From NCBI RefSeq assembly GCF_001244545.1, contig NZ_LN852694.1:713747-777746 (forward strand): a stretch of DNA of 64,000 nucleotides, written 5' to 3'. The DNA comes from Candidatus Stoquefichus sp. SB1 (GTDB lineage Bacteria; Bacillota_I; Bacilli_A; Erysipelotrichales; Coprobacillaceae). The notes under the pieces were generated by a model that was given only the letters and a program-made list of their open reading frames with translations, was not told the DNA's origin and made no database searches. Both the position numbers and the translations under genes were made by a program. How positions within the stretch are numbered: position 1 is the first letter of the stretch; every line of letters begins with the position of its first letter. This document shows positions 7,405-17,956 of the stretch, in pieces.

Positions 7405-9922
7405 TTATAATGAAATTATCGATGAACATTCCCTATTCTATGCACATACTCATGATGATAAAAAAGAATTATTAAAAGAGCATATTGAGAAATGTCAAAA
7501 TTATTTTCAAAAACTATATGATGAAAAAAATGTAGAAAAAATTATTCAAAGATTTCAGCAAAATTTGCATTTTCAAAATGAGAATGCAAGTTTTGACTTT
7601 TTAAAAGAATTAATGATTCAACTTGTATCTTTTCATGATTTTGGAAAAATCAATCCTGAATTTCAAAGAATAAAGATGCATAATCGTGTTGGTAAAGCAT
7701 ATAGCGGATTGACAAAGTCAGAGCATTCATTTTTTTCAGCTATTATTTATTTGGATTATTTTCTTGATAAACTATCATTGAATAGTCAATTAGTACAGAA
7801 TGATAAATATATAATGGAAAGAATTATTTTTGAACATGCATATATTATTGCTAGACATCATAGCCACTTAGAAAATTTATTACAGTTTAAACAACGTTTA
7901 AAAGATAAACAAACACAATATTTCATTAAGAACTTATTATCAAATCCGTTAAATGGTTATAGTGGGCTAAAGTATATAAATGAAAGAAAGCTTTTATTAC
8001 TGGCAAATCATCTTTATGATGATCAACCAAAATATTCTTTTGAAGAATCAGCTGTGCATTATTTCTACTATCGTTTATCTTATTCACTTTTAGTCGCAAG
8101 TGATTACTATGCAACGAGTGAGTTTATGAATGGATATGATTATAACATTATAGGGGATGTGCTCTCTATTCAAGACTTTCAAAAAGAGTATGATAATTGT
8201 AATTTAATGAAATCAATAAGAGAATATGAAAAAAAAGATTATCAAGGAACAATTAAACATTTAGATGATATTACAGAGATGAATCATTTAAGAAGTGAAT
8301 TGTTTTTAGATGCAGAAAAAAGTTTATTGGATAATTTAGATGCATCTATATATTTTTTAGAGGCACCTACTGGTAGTGGTAAAAGCAACACAGCAGTTAA
8401 TCTTAGTTTTCATCTAATGGAAGGTAGAAGGAAAATGTTCTATATTTACCCTTTCAATACACTTGTAGAACAAAACAGACAAGAATTGAAGAAACTTTTT
8501 CCTGATAAAAAATATCAGAATCAAATTGTTGTTGTGAATTCATTGACACCACTTCCTCAAAGTAATATCCAATGTTTGGATATTGATGATTCATCAGATT
8601 TCTATCAAAAATTATTGTTGGATAGACAGTTTTTAAATTATCCTTTCATTTTATCGACACATGTCAGTTTTTTTAACTTGCTTTTTGGATTTCAAAAAGA
8701 AGATGTTATTGGATTTCATCAATTGTCTGAATCAGTGATTGTATTAGATGAAATACAGAGTTATAAAAATAAAATCTGGTCAGAGATGATTATTATGTTA
8801 AAAGCATGTGCAGATTTAATGGATATGAAAATTATTATTATGTCTGCTACACTTCCCAATTTAGAAGAATTATCTGGACAAAGTCATGTTATAAAACACT
8901 TATTACCTAATTGCCAATTATATTATCAGCATACTTTATTTAAAAATAGAGTAAAGCTTCATTATGAATTATTAGATGAAAAAATAGACTTAGAAAAACT
9001 AAAAAATCATATATTAAGCCATCAAAATAAGGATAAGAAAATATTAGTTGAATTTATATTAAAAGAGACAGCATATAAGTTCTATAAAATGTTATTAGAA
9101 TCTAAGGATATCACTGTGGATGTAAAATGCTTAACAGGAGATGATTCTCTTATAGAACGTGAAAAAATTTTAAAACCGATTAAATTAGGTAAAACATCTG
9201 GTCTTATTCTTGTTGCAACGCAAGTTATTGAAGCAGGTGTTGATATTGATATGGATATCGGATATAAAAATATTTCATTACTTGATAGTGAAGAGCAATT
9301 TCTTGGACGAATTAATCGCTCTTGTAATAATAGTGGTGATGTCTATTTTTTTGATTTAGATTCCTATAAGTTGCTTTATCGTGAAGATTTCAGAAATAGT
9401 GAATCTCTGACTTTAAAAAGTGATGAGATGAGAATGATTCTTTCACATAAAGATTTTCCTCAATATTATCATAGAGTTATGAAAACTATGAAGAATAATA
9501 GAAATGAAAGTACTGATGAAAATGGACTTGATTGTTTTTTTAATGAATTTGTGTATAAGTTAAATTTCCCACTGATATCTGAAAGAATGAAATTGATTGA
9601 CGATAATTATTGGTCTATAGATGTTGTTTTATGTAGAAAACTAGAATTAGAAGATGGTGAAATTCTAGATGGTTGGGATGTTTGGAATCGTTACAAAGAT
9701 TTATTATTTAATTGTGAAATGGATTATTCTGAGAAACAAGTGAAATTGATTGAAATTAGAAGTCAATTAAATTATTTCACATATCGATTAAAGAACAATG
9801 TTGATCTTCATTATAATGATATTATTGGTGAATTACGTTGTATTGAAGATGCAAGTGAATTTTTTATTGATGGAAAGTTAGATAGGGATAAAATAGGGAA
9901 ATTAAATTATGCTTTTATTTAA
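7388..9922 (+). CDS. cas3: CRISPR-associated helicase/nuclease Cas3
   Basis: Cas3 is the nuclease-helicase recruited to target DNA by Cascade. The N-terminal HD domain shows HDFGKINPEF with the metal-binding His-Asp at about residue 83, followed by ARHHSHL. The helicase part has Walker A PTGSGKS near residue 327, DEIQ at 454-457, MSATLP, and a motif VI region (EEQFLGRINRS). Both catalytic halves look complete in 844 residues. ATG 7388 is chosen over the upstream ATG at 7358 because GGAGAAG precedes it at good spacing. The stop is directly followed by cas4. Confidence 0.95.
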   Translation: MLHFIDYNEIIDEHSLFYAHTHDDKKELLKEHIEKCQNYFQKLYDEKNVEKIIQRFQQNLHFQNENASFDFLKELMIQLVSFHDFGKINPEFQRIKMHNRVGKAYSGLTKSEHSFFSAIIYLDYFLDKLSLNSQLVQNDKYIMERIIFEHAYIIARHHSHLENLLQFKQRLKDKQTQYFIKNLLSNPLNGYSGLKYINERKLLLLANHLYDDQPKYSFEESAVHYFYYRLSYSLLVASDYYATSEFMNGYDYNIIGDVLSIQDFQKEYDNCNLMKSIREYEKKDYQGTIKHLDDITEMNHLRSELFLDAEKSLLDNLDASIYFLEAPTGSGKSNTAVNLSFHLMEGRRKMFYIYPFNTLVEQNRQELKKLFPDKKYQNQIVVVNSLTPLPQSNIQCLDIDDSSDFYQKLLLDRQFLNYPFILSTHVSFFNLLFGFQKEDVIGFHQLSESVIVLDEIQSYKNKIWSEMIIMLKACADLMDMKIIIMSATLPNLEELSGQSHVIKHLLPNCQLYYQHTLFKNRVKLHYELLDEKIDLEKLKNHILSHQNKDKKILVEFILKETAYKFYKMLLESKDITVDVKCLTGDDSLIEREKILKPIKLGKTSGLILVATQVIEAGVDIDMDIGYKNISLLDSEEQFLGRINRSCNNSGDVYFFDLDSYKLLYREDFRNSESLTLKSDEMRMILSHKDFPQYYHRVMKTMKNNRNESTDENGLDCFFNEFVYKLNFPLISERMKLIDDNYWSIDVVLCRKLELEDGEILDGWDVWNRYKDLLFNCEMDYSEKQVKLIEIRSQLNYFTYRLKNNVDLHYNDIIGELRCIEDASEFFIDGKLDRDKIGKLNYAFI

Positions 9923-9939
9923 TGAAAGGAAGTCTGAAT

Positions 9940-10431
9940 ATGAAGGTGAATGGAACATTAATGAATTATTATATTCACTGTCCAAGACAATGTTATTTAC
10001 ATGCTCATAGGCTTAATTTAGAGAATAATAGTGAAGATGTCAAAATAGGAAAAGCATTGCATGAAAGTAAGTATTTAAATGATGAGAATGCTGAAATTGC
10101 TATTGAGAATATTAGATTGGATAAGTTGACAAAAGAATATCTTACAGAAACTAAAAAAAGTGATGCAGATGTAGAAGCAAGTCGTTGGCAATTAATTTTT
10201 TATCTATATAAACTCAAAGAAAAGGGAATAGAAAGAAAAGGTAAGTTGGAATTTGTTCAGAAAAATAAAGAAAAGAAAACTGTAATTATTGAATTAAATG
10301 CTCAATTAGAAAAAGAATTGTTCATAAAAATGAATGAAATTGAAAGTTTGTTAGAGAGTGAACAAGTTCCTGATGTCGTAGAAAAGAAACATTGTAAAAA
10401 ATGTGCTTATTACGAATATTGTTATATCTAG
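9940..10431 (+). CDS. cas4: CRISPR adaptation exonuclease Cas4
   Basis: Cas4 is an iron-sulphur RecB-like nuclease that trims new spacer precursors and sets their orientation and PAM. The small I-B form is seen here (163 residues). An N-terminal cysteine lies in YYIHCPRQCYLH, and a C-terminal cluster (HCKKCAYYEYC) completes the ligand set. The RecB-type segment around SRWQLIFYLYKL lies between them. The ATG at 9940 is preferred to the one overlapping the cas3 stop (9922) because GAAAGGAAG precedes it. The gene overlaps neither neighbour. Confidence 0.92.
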   Translation: MKVNGTLMNYYIHCPRQCYLHAHRLNLENNSEDVKIGKALHESKYLNDENAEIAIENIRLDKLTKEYLTETKKSDADVEASRWQLIFYLYKLKEKGIERKGKLEFVQKNKEKKTVIIELNAQLEKELFIKMNEIESLLESEQVPDVVEKKHCKKCAYYEYCYI

Positions 10432-10441
10432 GAGAAAGAAA

Positions 10442-11443
10442 ATGGGATCAACAAAGTATATTACAAGTATGGGTGAATTGAGTCGTAAAGATAATTCGTT
10501 ATGTTTTAGAAAAAATCAGAAGAATGTTTATTTGCCAATAGAAAACATCAAAGAAATTTATTGTATGAATGAGATTTCAATAAATACAAAGCTACTTGAT
10601 TATCTTTCTAGTAAAAATATAGTGATTCATTTTTTCAATTATTACGGATTTTATTCTGGAACGTTTTATCCAAGAGAACAGTATAACAGTGGAAGATTAT
10701 TGGTTAAAGAAGTTGAATCTTATCATTCAGAAAAAAGAATTATTATTGCACAGAAAATTGTAAAGGCTATTGCTGTCAATATTGATGAAGTTTTATATCA
10801 TTATTATAAACATGATGTCAAGGAGGTGAAACAAACTATAGATTGGATTCGTAAAGACTTTAAGAAATTATTGTTTGAACAAACAGATATTCAATCCATT
10901 ATGCTATTAGAAGGAGAGTTATGGCAACGATTCTATTCAACTTTCCAATTTATTTTACCTGATGATTTCATGCTTAATAAGCGTGTAAGAAGACCACCAG
11001 ATAATCCAATTAATGCTCTTATTTCATTTGGAAATTCTTTATTGTATACAAAGTGTATTTCTGTTATATATCAGACACATTTGAATCAAACAATTAGTTA
11101 TCTTCATGAACCAAGTGAAAGTAGATTTTCATTAAGCTTAGATATCAGCGAAATGTTTAAACCTATTATTGTTTTTAAAACAATATTTGATCTAGTTAAT
11201 AATAAAAAGTTAAGAGTAAAAGATCATTTTGAAAAGAAAGTTAATTATTGTATTCTTAATGAGTCAGGAAGACAAATATTTATTCAGGCTTTTGAAGAAA
11301 GATTAGATAAAACTTTTGTAAATAAGAAACTAAATCGTAAAATGACTTATAAAACTGCTATTAAAATGGATTGTTATAAATTAATTAAATACTTATTAGA
11401 AGATAGAGATTTTGAATTCTTTTCATTGAAAGAAGGTCAATAA
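10442..11443 (+). CDS. cas1: CRISPR adaptation integrase Cas1
   Basis: Cas1 is the integrase that inserts new spacers at the leader end of an array together with Cas2. The 333-residue protein begins with the typical beta-rich N-terminus (KYITSMGELSRKDNSLCF). The helical catalytic domain has LLEGELWQRFY with the metal-binding glutamate near residues 157-159, and RVRRPPDNPINALISFGNSL. The start follows GGAGAAAGAAA. The TAA stop shares one base with the cas2 start, so the two are translationally coupled. Confidence 0.97.
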   Translation: MGSTKYITSMGELSRKDNSLCFRKNQKNVYLPIENIKEIYCMNEISINTKLLDYLSSKNIVIHFFNYYGFYSGTFYPREQYNSGRLLVKEVESYHSEKRIIIAQKIVKAIAVNIDEVLYHYYKHDVKEVKQTIDWIRKDFKKLLFEQTDIQSIMLLEGELWQRFYSTFQFILPDDFMLNKRVRRPPDNPINALISFGNSLLYTKCISVIYQTHLNQTISYLHEPSESRFSLSLDISEMFKPIIVFKTIFDLVNNKKLRVKDHFEKKVNYCILNESGRQIFIQAFEERLDKTFVNKKLNRKMTYKTAIKMDCYKLIKYLLEDRDFEFFSLKEGQ

Positions 11444-11730
11444 TGAAGAAAAAGTATAATTATAATTATGCAATAGTATTTTATGATATTGGAGAAAAAC
11501 GTGTACAGAAGGTCTTTAAAATATGTAAAAAATATTTATCACATTTTCAATATTCTGTCTTTAGAGGTGATATTACTCCATCAAATTTGATTTCTTTAAA
11601 AACTGAACTGAACAATGTTATTGATAAGGATGAAGATTTTATATGTATTATAAAAACATTTAATGAAAATGTCTTTGATGAAGAAATTTTAGGAAATAAA
11701 AAGAGTGAGAGTGATGAATTAATCATATAA
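11443..11730 (+). CDS. cas2: CRISPR adaptation protein Cas2
   Basis: Cas2 forms the structural core of the Cas1-Cas2 integration complex. At 95 residues it has the normal size. Its ferredoxin-like strand with the conserved aspartate appears in YAIVFYDIGEKRVQKVFKIC, followed by FQYSVFRGDI. The start codon overlaps the cas1 stop. The gene ends exactly where the conserved leader of array 2 begins, so adaptation genes and the second array are adjacent. Confidence 0.96.
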   Translation: MKKKYNYNYAIVFYDIGEKRVQKVFKICKKYLSHFQYSVFRGDITPSNLISLKTELNNVIDKDEDFICIIKTFNENVFDEEILGNKKSESDELII

Positions 11731-11905
11731 TTTACCAGGCGAAATTAGTTTTATAATTGAAAAAGCGCTGAATATATCAAATAAATTTAGTTTTTTAGTG
11801 GTTGCTGACGTGATAGCCATTTTTACCTGGTAAAATATCTGAAAAGCGCTGATTATATCGGTGTTATTTGATTTGTGTTAATTGTAAAGTTATTGATTTA
11901 TCTAG
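11731..11905 (+). promoter_or_regulatory. CRISPR array 2 leader
   Basis: This leader runs from the cas2 stop to the first repeat of array 2. It carries TTTACCAGG (11731-11739), GCGCTGAATATATC (11765-11778), CCTGGTAAAA (11826-11835) and a second copy GCGCTGATTATATC (11846-11859). The first two lie 175 and 141 bases before the array, matching leader 1 exactly, while most other bases differ. The outer two blocks are inverted copies of each other (TTTACCAGG and CCTGGTAAA). The extra GCGCTGA copy is unique to this leader. Confidence 0.75.
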
Positions 11906-12326
11906 GTTTAATACCAACATATGATGTTTTGAAATCTGGTCAGCCCAAGTTCTTCGTTTGATGCCGCTGCGTTTAATACCAACATATGATGTTTTGAAAT
12001 AGCATATTTTTATAATCATAAATTCAAGGAAGATAAGTTTAATACCAACATATGATGTTTTGAAATTTTGTAATAATTTGTAAATATTAGGTTTAACAAG
12101 GTTTAATACCAACATATGATGTTTTGAAATCCAGTTGAGTCTATTTCTTCAATTGGTATATATAAGGTTTAATACCAACATATGATGTTTTGAAATAAAT
12201 TAAATTTCTGATTATTGTATGAGTCCAACATGTTTAATACCAACATATGATGTTTTGAAATTTCCTTTGACGATTTCTTCTTCCTGTACTTTTCCACGTT
12301 TAATACCAACATATGATGCTTTGAAT
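11906..12326 (+). CRISPR. CRISPR array 2, type I-B, 7 repeats and 6 spacers
   Basis: Thirty-base repeats start at 11906, 11971, 12037, 12101, 12167, 12232 and 12298, with spacers of 34-36 bases. The repeat differs from array 1 at two positions: C instead of T at position 9 and G instead of A at position 18. The last unit (12298-12326) has a T-to-C change and a lost A, so it is the leader-distal end. The shorter length suggests lower or more recent acquisition than array 1. The same cas set probably serves both. Confidence 0.98.
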
Positions 12327-12375
12327 CAAGTTTAATTTTAAAAAGTTATTAACCTGATTCGTAGAATAATAAAGA

Positions 12376-12419
12376 GAGAATACAAATTCTATTGATAAAC
12401 ACAATAGCTTTGAATTCTC
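12376..12419 (-). terminator. Hairpin, probable terminator of the methyltransferase gene
   Basis: Two nested stems are visible: GAGAAT pairs with ATTCTC (outer), and CTATTG pairs with CAATAG (inner). On the minus strand the hairpin is followed by a T-rich run (TCTTTATTATT). It lies between the end of array 2 and the 3' end of the minus-strand gene. Confidence 0.5.
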
Positions 12420-12483
12420 ATATTTTATTGCTATTTGAAATTACTCTATAAAATACTTTATGGTTTTATCTACTTAATATTTT

Positions 12484-13524
12484 TTATGCCTTTATTGCCC
12501 ATCTCATTTTTGTCGATTTCGCACGACTATTAATATGACATTCTTCTTTGCTAGGTCTTATAACATTTCTAGCAACATCACTATAAATACCAAGATTTTT
12601 CATTTCTTTGAAAGCTTTTTTAACAATTCTATCTTCACCAGAATGAAAAGTAAGTATTGCGACTCTTCCACCTGGTTTAAGAATAGAAGGAAGTTTTTCC
12701 ATAAATTCGATAAGGACATCAAATTCATTATTAACATCAATACGTAATGCTTGAAAAACTCTTGCAGCAGATTTTTTGACAGCTTCTTTTCTGTCGTTTA
12801 TAGAAATAAAAGAAAGACTTTTTTCTATAATTTTATATAAGTCAGTCGTTGTTTGAATTGGATGACCAGATTTTAAGAAAGAGTCAATATTTTTTGCTAT
12901 TTCTTTTGCATAAGGTTCATCTGAATTTTCAATAAAAAGTTGTTCTAATTGGTCTCTTGATAATTCCTGTAATCTTTGTGATGCGGGAATACCTTTTTGA
13001 GGATTCAATCTTAAATCTAATGGACCTTCTTTTTTATAAGAAAATCCTCTTACGGGATTATCTATTTGCATAGAAGAGACGCCCAGATCAGCTAACACAA
13101 AATCAAATAAACCCACTTCTCTTGATACATAATCTATATCTTTAAAGTTGCATTGTTTGATTGTAAGAACATCTTCACCGTATCCTTTATTAAAAAGTCT
13201 TTCTTTTGTTTTAACGCTTTCTATTGGATCTATATCTAAAGCATACATATGACCAGTATGATTCAAACATTCAAGTATCTTTAAAGTATGTCCTCCATAT
13301 CCTAAAGTACAATCCAATCCAATTTGACCTTCTTTTATATCTAAAAATTCCAAAATCTCATTAACCATGATAGATAAATGCATACCGACAGGTGTACTCC
13401 CTTTTTTTATAACTTTTTCAATTGTTTCAGGATATAAATCAGGGTTTAATTCTTTATATTTCTCATTAAATTTTTTTGGATGTGTTCCACTATATCTTAC
13501 TCTTCTTTTGTGTTTAGGTTCCAT
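12484..13524 (-). CDS. rsmH: RsmH-family 16S rRNA (cytosine-N4) methyltransferase
   Basis: RsmH methylates C1402 of 16S rRNA using S-adenosylmethionine. The protein has 346 residues, with the SAM-binding motif GLDCTLGYGGH, then LADLGVSSMQID, GPLDLRLNP and ILTFHSGEDRIVKKAF, all classic for the family. About 45 residues precede the usual start motif (PVGMHLSIMVNEIL), a basic extension rich in Lys and Arg (MEPKHKRRVRYSG). Standard RsmH genes lie in the division cluster beside ftsL and murein genes; this one stands alone, so it may be a second paralogue. The start follows AGAGAGG at good spacing on the minus strand. Confidence 0.88.
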   Translation of the reverse strand: MEPKHKRRVRYSGTHPKKFNEKYKELNPDLYPETIEKVIKKGSTPVGMHLSIMVNEILEFLDIKEGQIGLDCTLGYGGHTLKILECLNHTGHMYALDIDPIESVKTKERLFNKGYGEDVLTIKQCNFKDIDYVSREVGLFDFVLADLGVSSMQIDNPVRGFSYKKEGPLDLRLNPQKGIPASQRLQELSRDQLEQLFIENSDEPYAKEIAKNIDSFLKSGHPIQTTTDLYKIIEKSLSFISINDRKEAVKKSAARVFQALRIDVNNEFDVLIEFMEKLPSILKPGGRVAILTFHSGEDRIVKKAFKEMKNLGIYSDVARNVIRPSKEECHINSRAKSTKMRWAIKA

Positions 13525-13715
13525 AATAGTATGCCTCTCTTTATTTGTTATAATTACAAGAGATATATTATCATTTTAGAATCTCATATGTCTATAGTCA
13601 TTTTAAAGTTTATTCATAATACAATTATAATGTAGGATATATTTTGTTTCATTAAATTGGGTCCAACCATTTTCAATCTGATGATATAAATAATTTGTTT
13701 ATATATGAAACAAAT

Positions 13716-13745
13716 TTGATTTCTATATATCATTTGTGTTACAAT
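13716..13745 (+). promoter_or_regulatory. Promoter of the trigger-factor-like gene
   Basis: A -35 TTGATT (13716-13721) and a -10 TACAAT (13740-13745) are separated by 18 bases, with a ribosome site GAAAGGA shortly before the ATG at 13776. It lies in the divergent interval shared with the methyltransferase gene. Confidence 0.6.
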
Positions 13746-13775
13746 GGGCACATCTCAAATTGAAAGGAAATAGGT

Positions 13776-14726
13776 ATGGGAAAAGTTAATAAATTAGGTC
13801 AATACAAAGGAATTGAAGTAAAAGTAGAAAAACATATTGCGACTGATGAAGAAGTTAATCAACAAATTGAAGCAATGGTTGCACAAAATCCAACTTTTGT
13901 AGAAAAAGATGGAGAAGTTGCTCATGGAGATATGACAACAATTGATTTTGAAGGATTCAAAGATGGTGTTGCTTTTGAAGGTGGTAAAGCAGAAGGACAT
14001 CAATTAGAAATTGGTTCAGGTCAATTTATACCAGGATTTGAAGAACAAATGATTGGAATGAAAAAAGGTGAAACAAAAGATTTAAATCTTACATTCCCAG
14101 AGGATTATGGTATGGAAGATTTAGCTGGTGCTGATGTTGTCTTCAAAGTGAAATTACATAAAGTAGAAAATAAACAAGAATCTGAATTAAATGATGAGTT
14201 TGTTGCATCTTTAAATGTACCAGATATGCAAACAGTTGAAGATTTACAAAATCAAATGAAAGTTCAATTACAATCACAACATGATCAAAAATATAGAACT
14301 GATGTAGAAAATGCTATTTTTGATAAATTGATTCAAGATAGTGAAGTAGAAGTGAGTGATGAAGATATTCAAAGAGCAATGGAACAACATATCCAACATA
14401 TCCGTATGGAGTTAGCTCAACAAGGTATGCAATTAGAACAATATTTACAAATGACAGGTGCTAATGAAGAAGCCTTACGCCAACAATTAGAACCATCAGC
14501 TAAACAACAAGCTATTTTTGAAGCTATTATTGATGAAATTGTAACAGTTGAAAATTTAACAACAACTGATGAAGAAGTTGATCAACAAATTGAAATGATA
14601 GCTCAACAAAATCAAATGACTAAGGAAGATGTTTTAGCAAGAATTCAACCTGATGATTTAAAACGTGATTACAACCGTATGAAAGCAAGTCAACTGGTTA
14701 TTCAAAGTGCTCAAATTAGCAATTAA
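13776..14726 (+). CDS. Trigger-factor-like peptidyl-prolyl isomerase lacking the ribosome-binding domain
   Basis: Trigger factor normally has an N-terminal ribosome-binding domain, an FKBP-type isomerase domain and a C-terminal chaperone domain, about 430 residues in all. This protein has 316. It goes almost directly into the isomerase domain (GDMTTIDFEGFKDG, GSGQFIPGFEEQMIGMKKGE, about residues 45-130). A C-terminal domain rich in Gln and Glu follows (SELNDEFVASL onwards). The ribosome-docking signature GFRxGKxP is absent. It cannot bind ribosomes in the standard way, so it probably acts as a free cytosolic chaperone or isomerase. It stands alone with its own promoter and terminator. Confidence 0.88.
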   Translation: MGKVNKLGQYKGIEVKVEKHIATDEEVNQQIEAMVAQNPTFVEKDGEVAHGDMTTIDFEGFKDGVAFEGGKAEGHQLEIGSGQFIPGFEEQMIGMKKGETKDLNLTFPEDYGMEDLAGADVVFKVKLHKVENKQESELNDEFVASLNVPDMQTVEDLQNQMKVQLQSQHDQKYRTDVENAIFDKLIQDSEVEVSDEDIQRAMEQHIQHIRMELAQQGMQLEQYLQMTGANEEALRQQLEPSAKQQAIFEAIIDEIVTVENLTTTDEEVDQQIEMIAQQNQMTKEDVLARIQPDDLKRDYNRMKASQLVIQSAQISN

Positions 14727-14738
14727 ATATATATAACG

Positions 14739-14772
14739 AAAGATTCATTTCTAAGGAAGTGAGTCTTTTTCT
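14739..14772 (+). terminator. Terminator after the trigger-factor-like gene
   Basis: An inverted repeat (AAAGATTCATTTC against GAAGTGAGTCTTT) with a short loop is followed by a T-run. It lies about 12 bases after the stop codon. Confidence 0.75.
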
Positions 14773-15072
14773 TTTAAAAAAGGTTTTCTTTAAAGGAAAA
14801 TATATTAGATAATATCATACAATATTTGAAATCTATCATTTATCTTATGACTTATTAACAATGATAAAATAGATGCAGCCATAAATGTAAGGGTTTCCAT
14901 TATTGGAAACTTTTTTGCTTTCAATCTCTCTTTTTTCTATAATAAAGGTGAAAAGAGAGGGGAAATACATTTTATAAGAACTGATCACTCTTATGATAAG
15001 AAATAAAATAAATACAATAATGACATGTCAATATAAACTCTTTTCAAATCAAAATTATAGGAGGAAATAGAT
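14773..15072 (+). promoter_or_regulatory. PTS gene upstream region with an isolated terminator-like hairpin
   Basis: No gene is present. A compact hairpin, GTTTCC (14893-14898) paired with GGAAAC (14905-14910) and followed by six T, stands alone. A possible promoter just upstream would yield a transcript of only about 50 bases. It may end a small RNA or attenuate the PTS operon, but I see no BglG-type antiterminator sequence overlapping it. The ribosome site GGAGGAAA precedes the ATG at 15073. Confidence 0.4.
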
Positions 15073-16386
15073 ATGCAAGGTTTGAATCGTTTTTTTGAAA
15101 AGTATTTTATGCCTTTTGCAACAAAACTCAACAGTATCAAAGGATTGATTGCTATTCGTGATGCCTTTATACAAATCTTTCCACTTACATTTGTAGGATC
15201 GATAGTTGTTTGTATTAATGTTGTCTTACTGAGTTCAACAGGATTTATTGGTCAATTTTTAGTGAAGATTATTCCTCACTTAGATGATTTTCAAGCTATT
15301 CTTTCACCTGTTGGGAATGGCACTATTAATTTAATGGCTGTCTTTATTGTTTTCTTAATTGCTCGAAATATGGCTAATCAATATCATGAAGATGGCTTAA
15401 AGGCAGGTTTGACAGCTTTGGCAGCATTCTTTGTTTTATATCCGCCGAAGGTAGAAGGAATGTTAACAGATTCTTATTTAGGAGCTAATGGTATATTTGT
15501 TGCAATTATTGTTGGCTTGTTAATTGGGTATGGATTTGCTCGATTGGTTAAGGTTGATCAATTACAAATCAAAATGCCAGAACAAGTTCCACCAGAAGTT
15601 GCAAAATCGTTTATGGTAGCTGTTCCTTCGGCAATTCTCATTATTTTAGCATCTGTTTTATCATATTGTGTATCATTTATTGAACCATTAGGATTAAATG
15701 CTCTCATATATTCATTATTACAGGCACCAATTCAATCATTAGGAGCAACACCATTTACACCGTTATTACTGATTCTCATGGCAATGATTTTATGGTCAGT
15801 AGGAATTCATGGAACATTTACAGTTTCACCTATTTATTTAACACTCTATGCATCTATGAATATTGCAAATATATCTTATGCAGCAACTGCAGGTACAACT
15901 GCTGGTTCACCATATCCGTATACATGGTTTGCATTGTTTGAAAATTATGGATGTATTGGAGGAACAGGGAATACCCTAGCATTAATTGTTGCCATTCTCA
16001 TTTTATCTAGAAAAAAAGATTGGAAACGAGATGATTATACTAAGACAGCAAAAATCGGACTCATTCCAGGATTATTCTGTATTAATGAACCAATTATCTT
16101 TGGCTTACCAATTGTCTTAAATCCAATTCTTGTTATTCCATTTATTCTCAGTCCGATTGTATCAATGGGATTAGGAGCATTAATGATTTCTACAGGATTT
16201 GTTTTACCAGGTACATTGGATGTAGGATGGACAACACCACAGCCTATTAAAGCCTTTTTATCTGCGTCAGGTTCTTGGGAAACTGCAGTATCAGTTTGTA
16301 TTGTTTTTGTAATATGTGTACTCATTTATCTTCCATTTGTTAAAATGGCAAATAAACAAAATGTTGAAAGTTATGAAGGAGAATAA
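15073..16386 (+). CDS. PTS cellobiose/beta-glucoside transporter subunit IIC
   Basis: This 437-residue membrane protein is the sugar channel of a lactose/cellobiose-type phosphotransferase system. It has about ten hydrophobic segments and the family segments PIQSLGATPF, WSVGIHGTF and ICINEPIIFGLPIVLNP (read here as FCINEPIIFG), which line the sugar site. The substrate would be phosphorylated on import by IIA and IIB proteins, neither of which is adjacent. The gene is three bases upstream of a 6-phospho-beta-glycosidase, so a beta-linked glucoside is the likely substrate. A lone IIB gene at 55.2 kb could be a partner. Confidence 0.93.
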   Translation: MQGLNRFFEKYFMPFATKLNSIKGLIAIRDAFIQIFPLTFVGSIVVCINVVLLSSTGFIGQFLVKIIPHLDDFQAILSPVGNGTINLMAVFIVFLIARNMANQYHEDGLKAGLTALAAFFVLYPPKVEGMLTDSYLGANGIFVAIIVGLLIGYGFARLVKVDQLQIKMPEQVPPEVAKSFMVAVPSAILIILASVLSYCVSFIEPLGLNALIYSLLQAPIQSLGATPFTPLLLILMAMILWSVGIHGTFTVSPIYLTLYASMNIANISYAATAGTTAGSPYPYTWFALFENYGCIGGTGNTLALIVAILILSRKKDWKRDDYTKTAKIGLIPGLFCINEPIIFGLPIVLNPILVIPFILSPIVSMGLGALMISTGFVLPGTLDVGWTTPQPIKAFLSASGSWETAVSVCIVFVICVLIYLPFVKMANKQNVESYEGE

Positions 16387-17874
<1,488 letters not shown>

Positions 17875-17888
17875 AAAAACAGATAATG

Positions 17889-17919
17889 AAAACTCTTGTG
17901 TATATCTACAAGAGTTTTT
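17889..17919 (+). terminator. Terminator of the PTS/GH1 operon
   Basis: A perfect 11-base stem (AAAACTCTTGT with ACAAGAGTTTT) closes on an eight-base loop and is followed by a T-run. It separates the operon from the RpiR gene. Confidence 0.9.
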
Positions 17920-17956
17920 CCTGTATAATAAATGAAAAGAGGGAGAGGATAGCAAT

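Noticed and set aside
11864-12115. Minus-strand open frame over array 2 with repeated FKTSYVGIK
   Set aside because: It is a repeat-derived frame within the CRISPR array, not a gene.
14773-15072. BglG/LicT-type antiterminator upstream of the PTS gene
   Set aside because: The hairpin has no overlapping antiterminator sequence of that type, and the neighbouring regulator is RpiR-type, not BglG.
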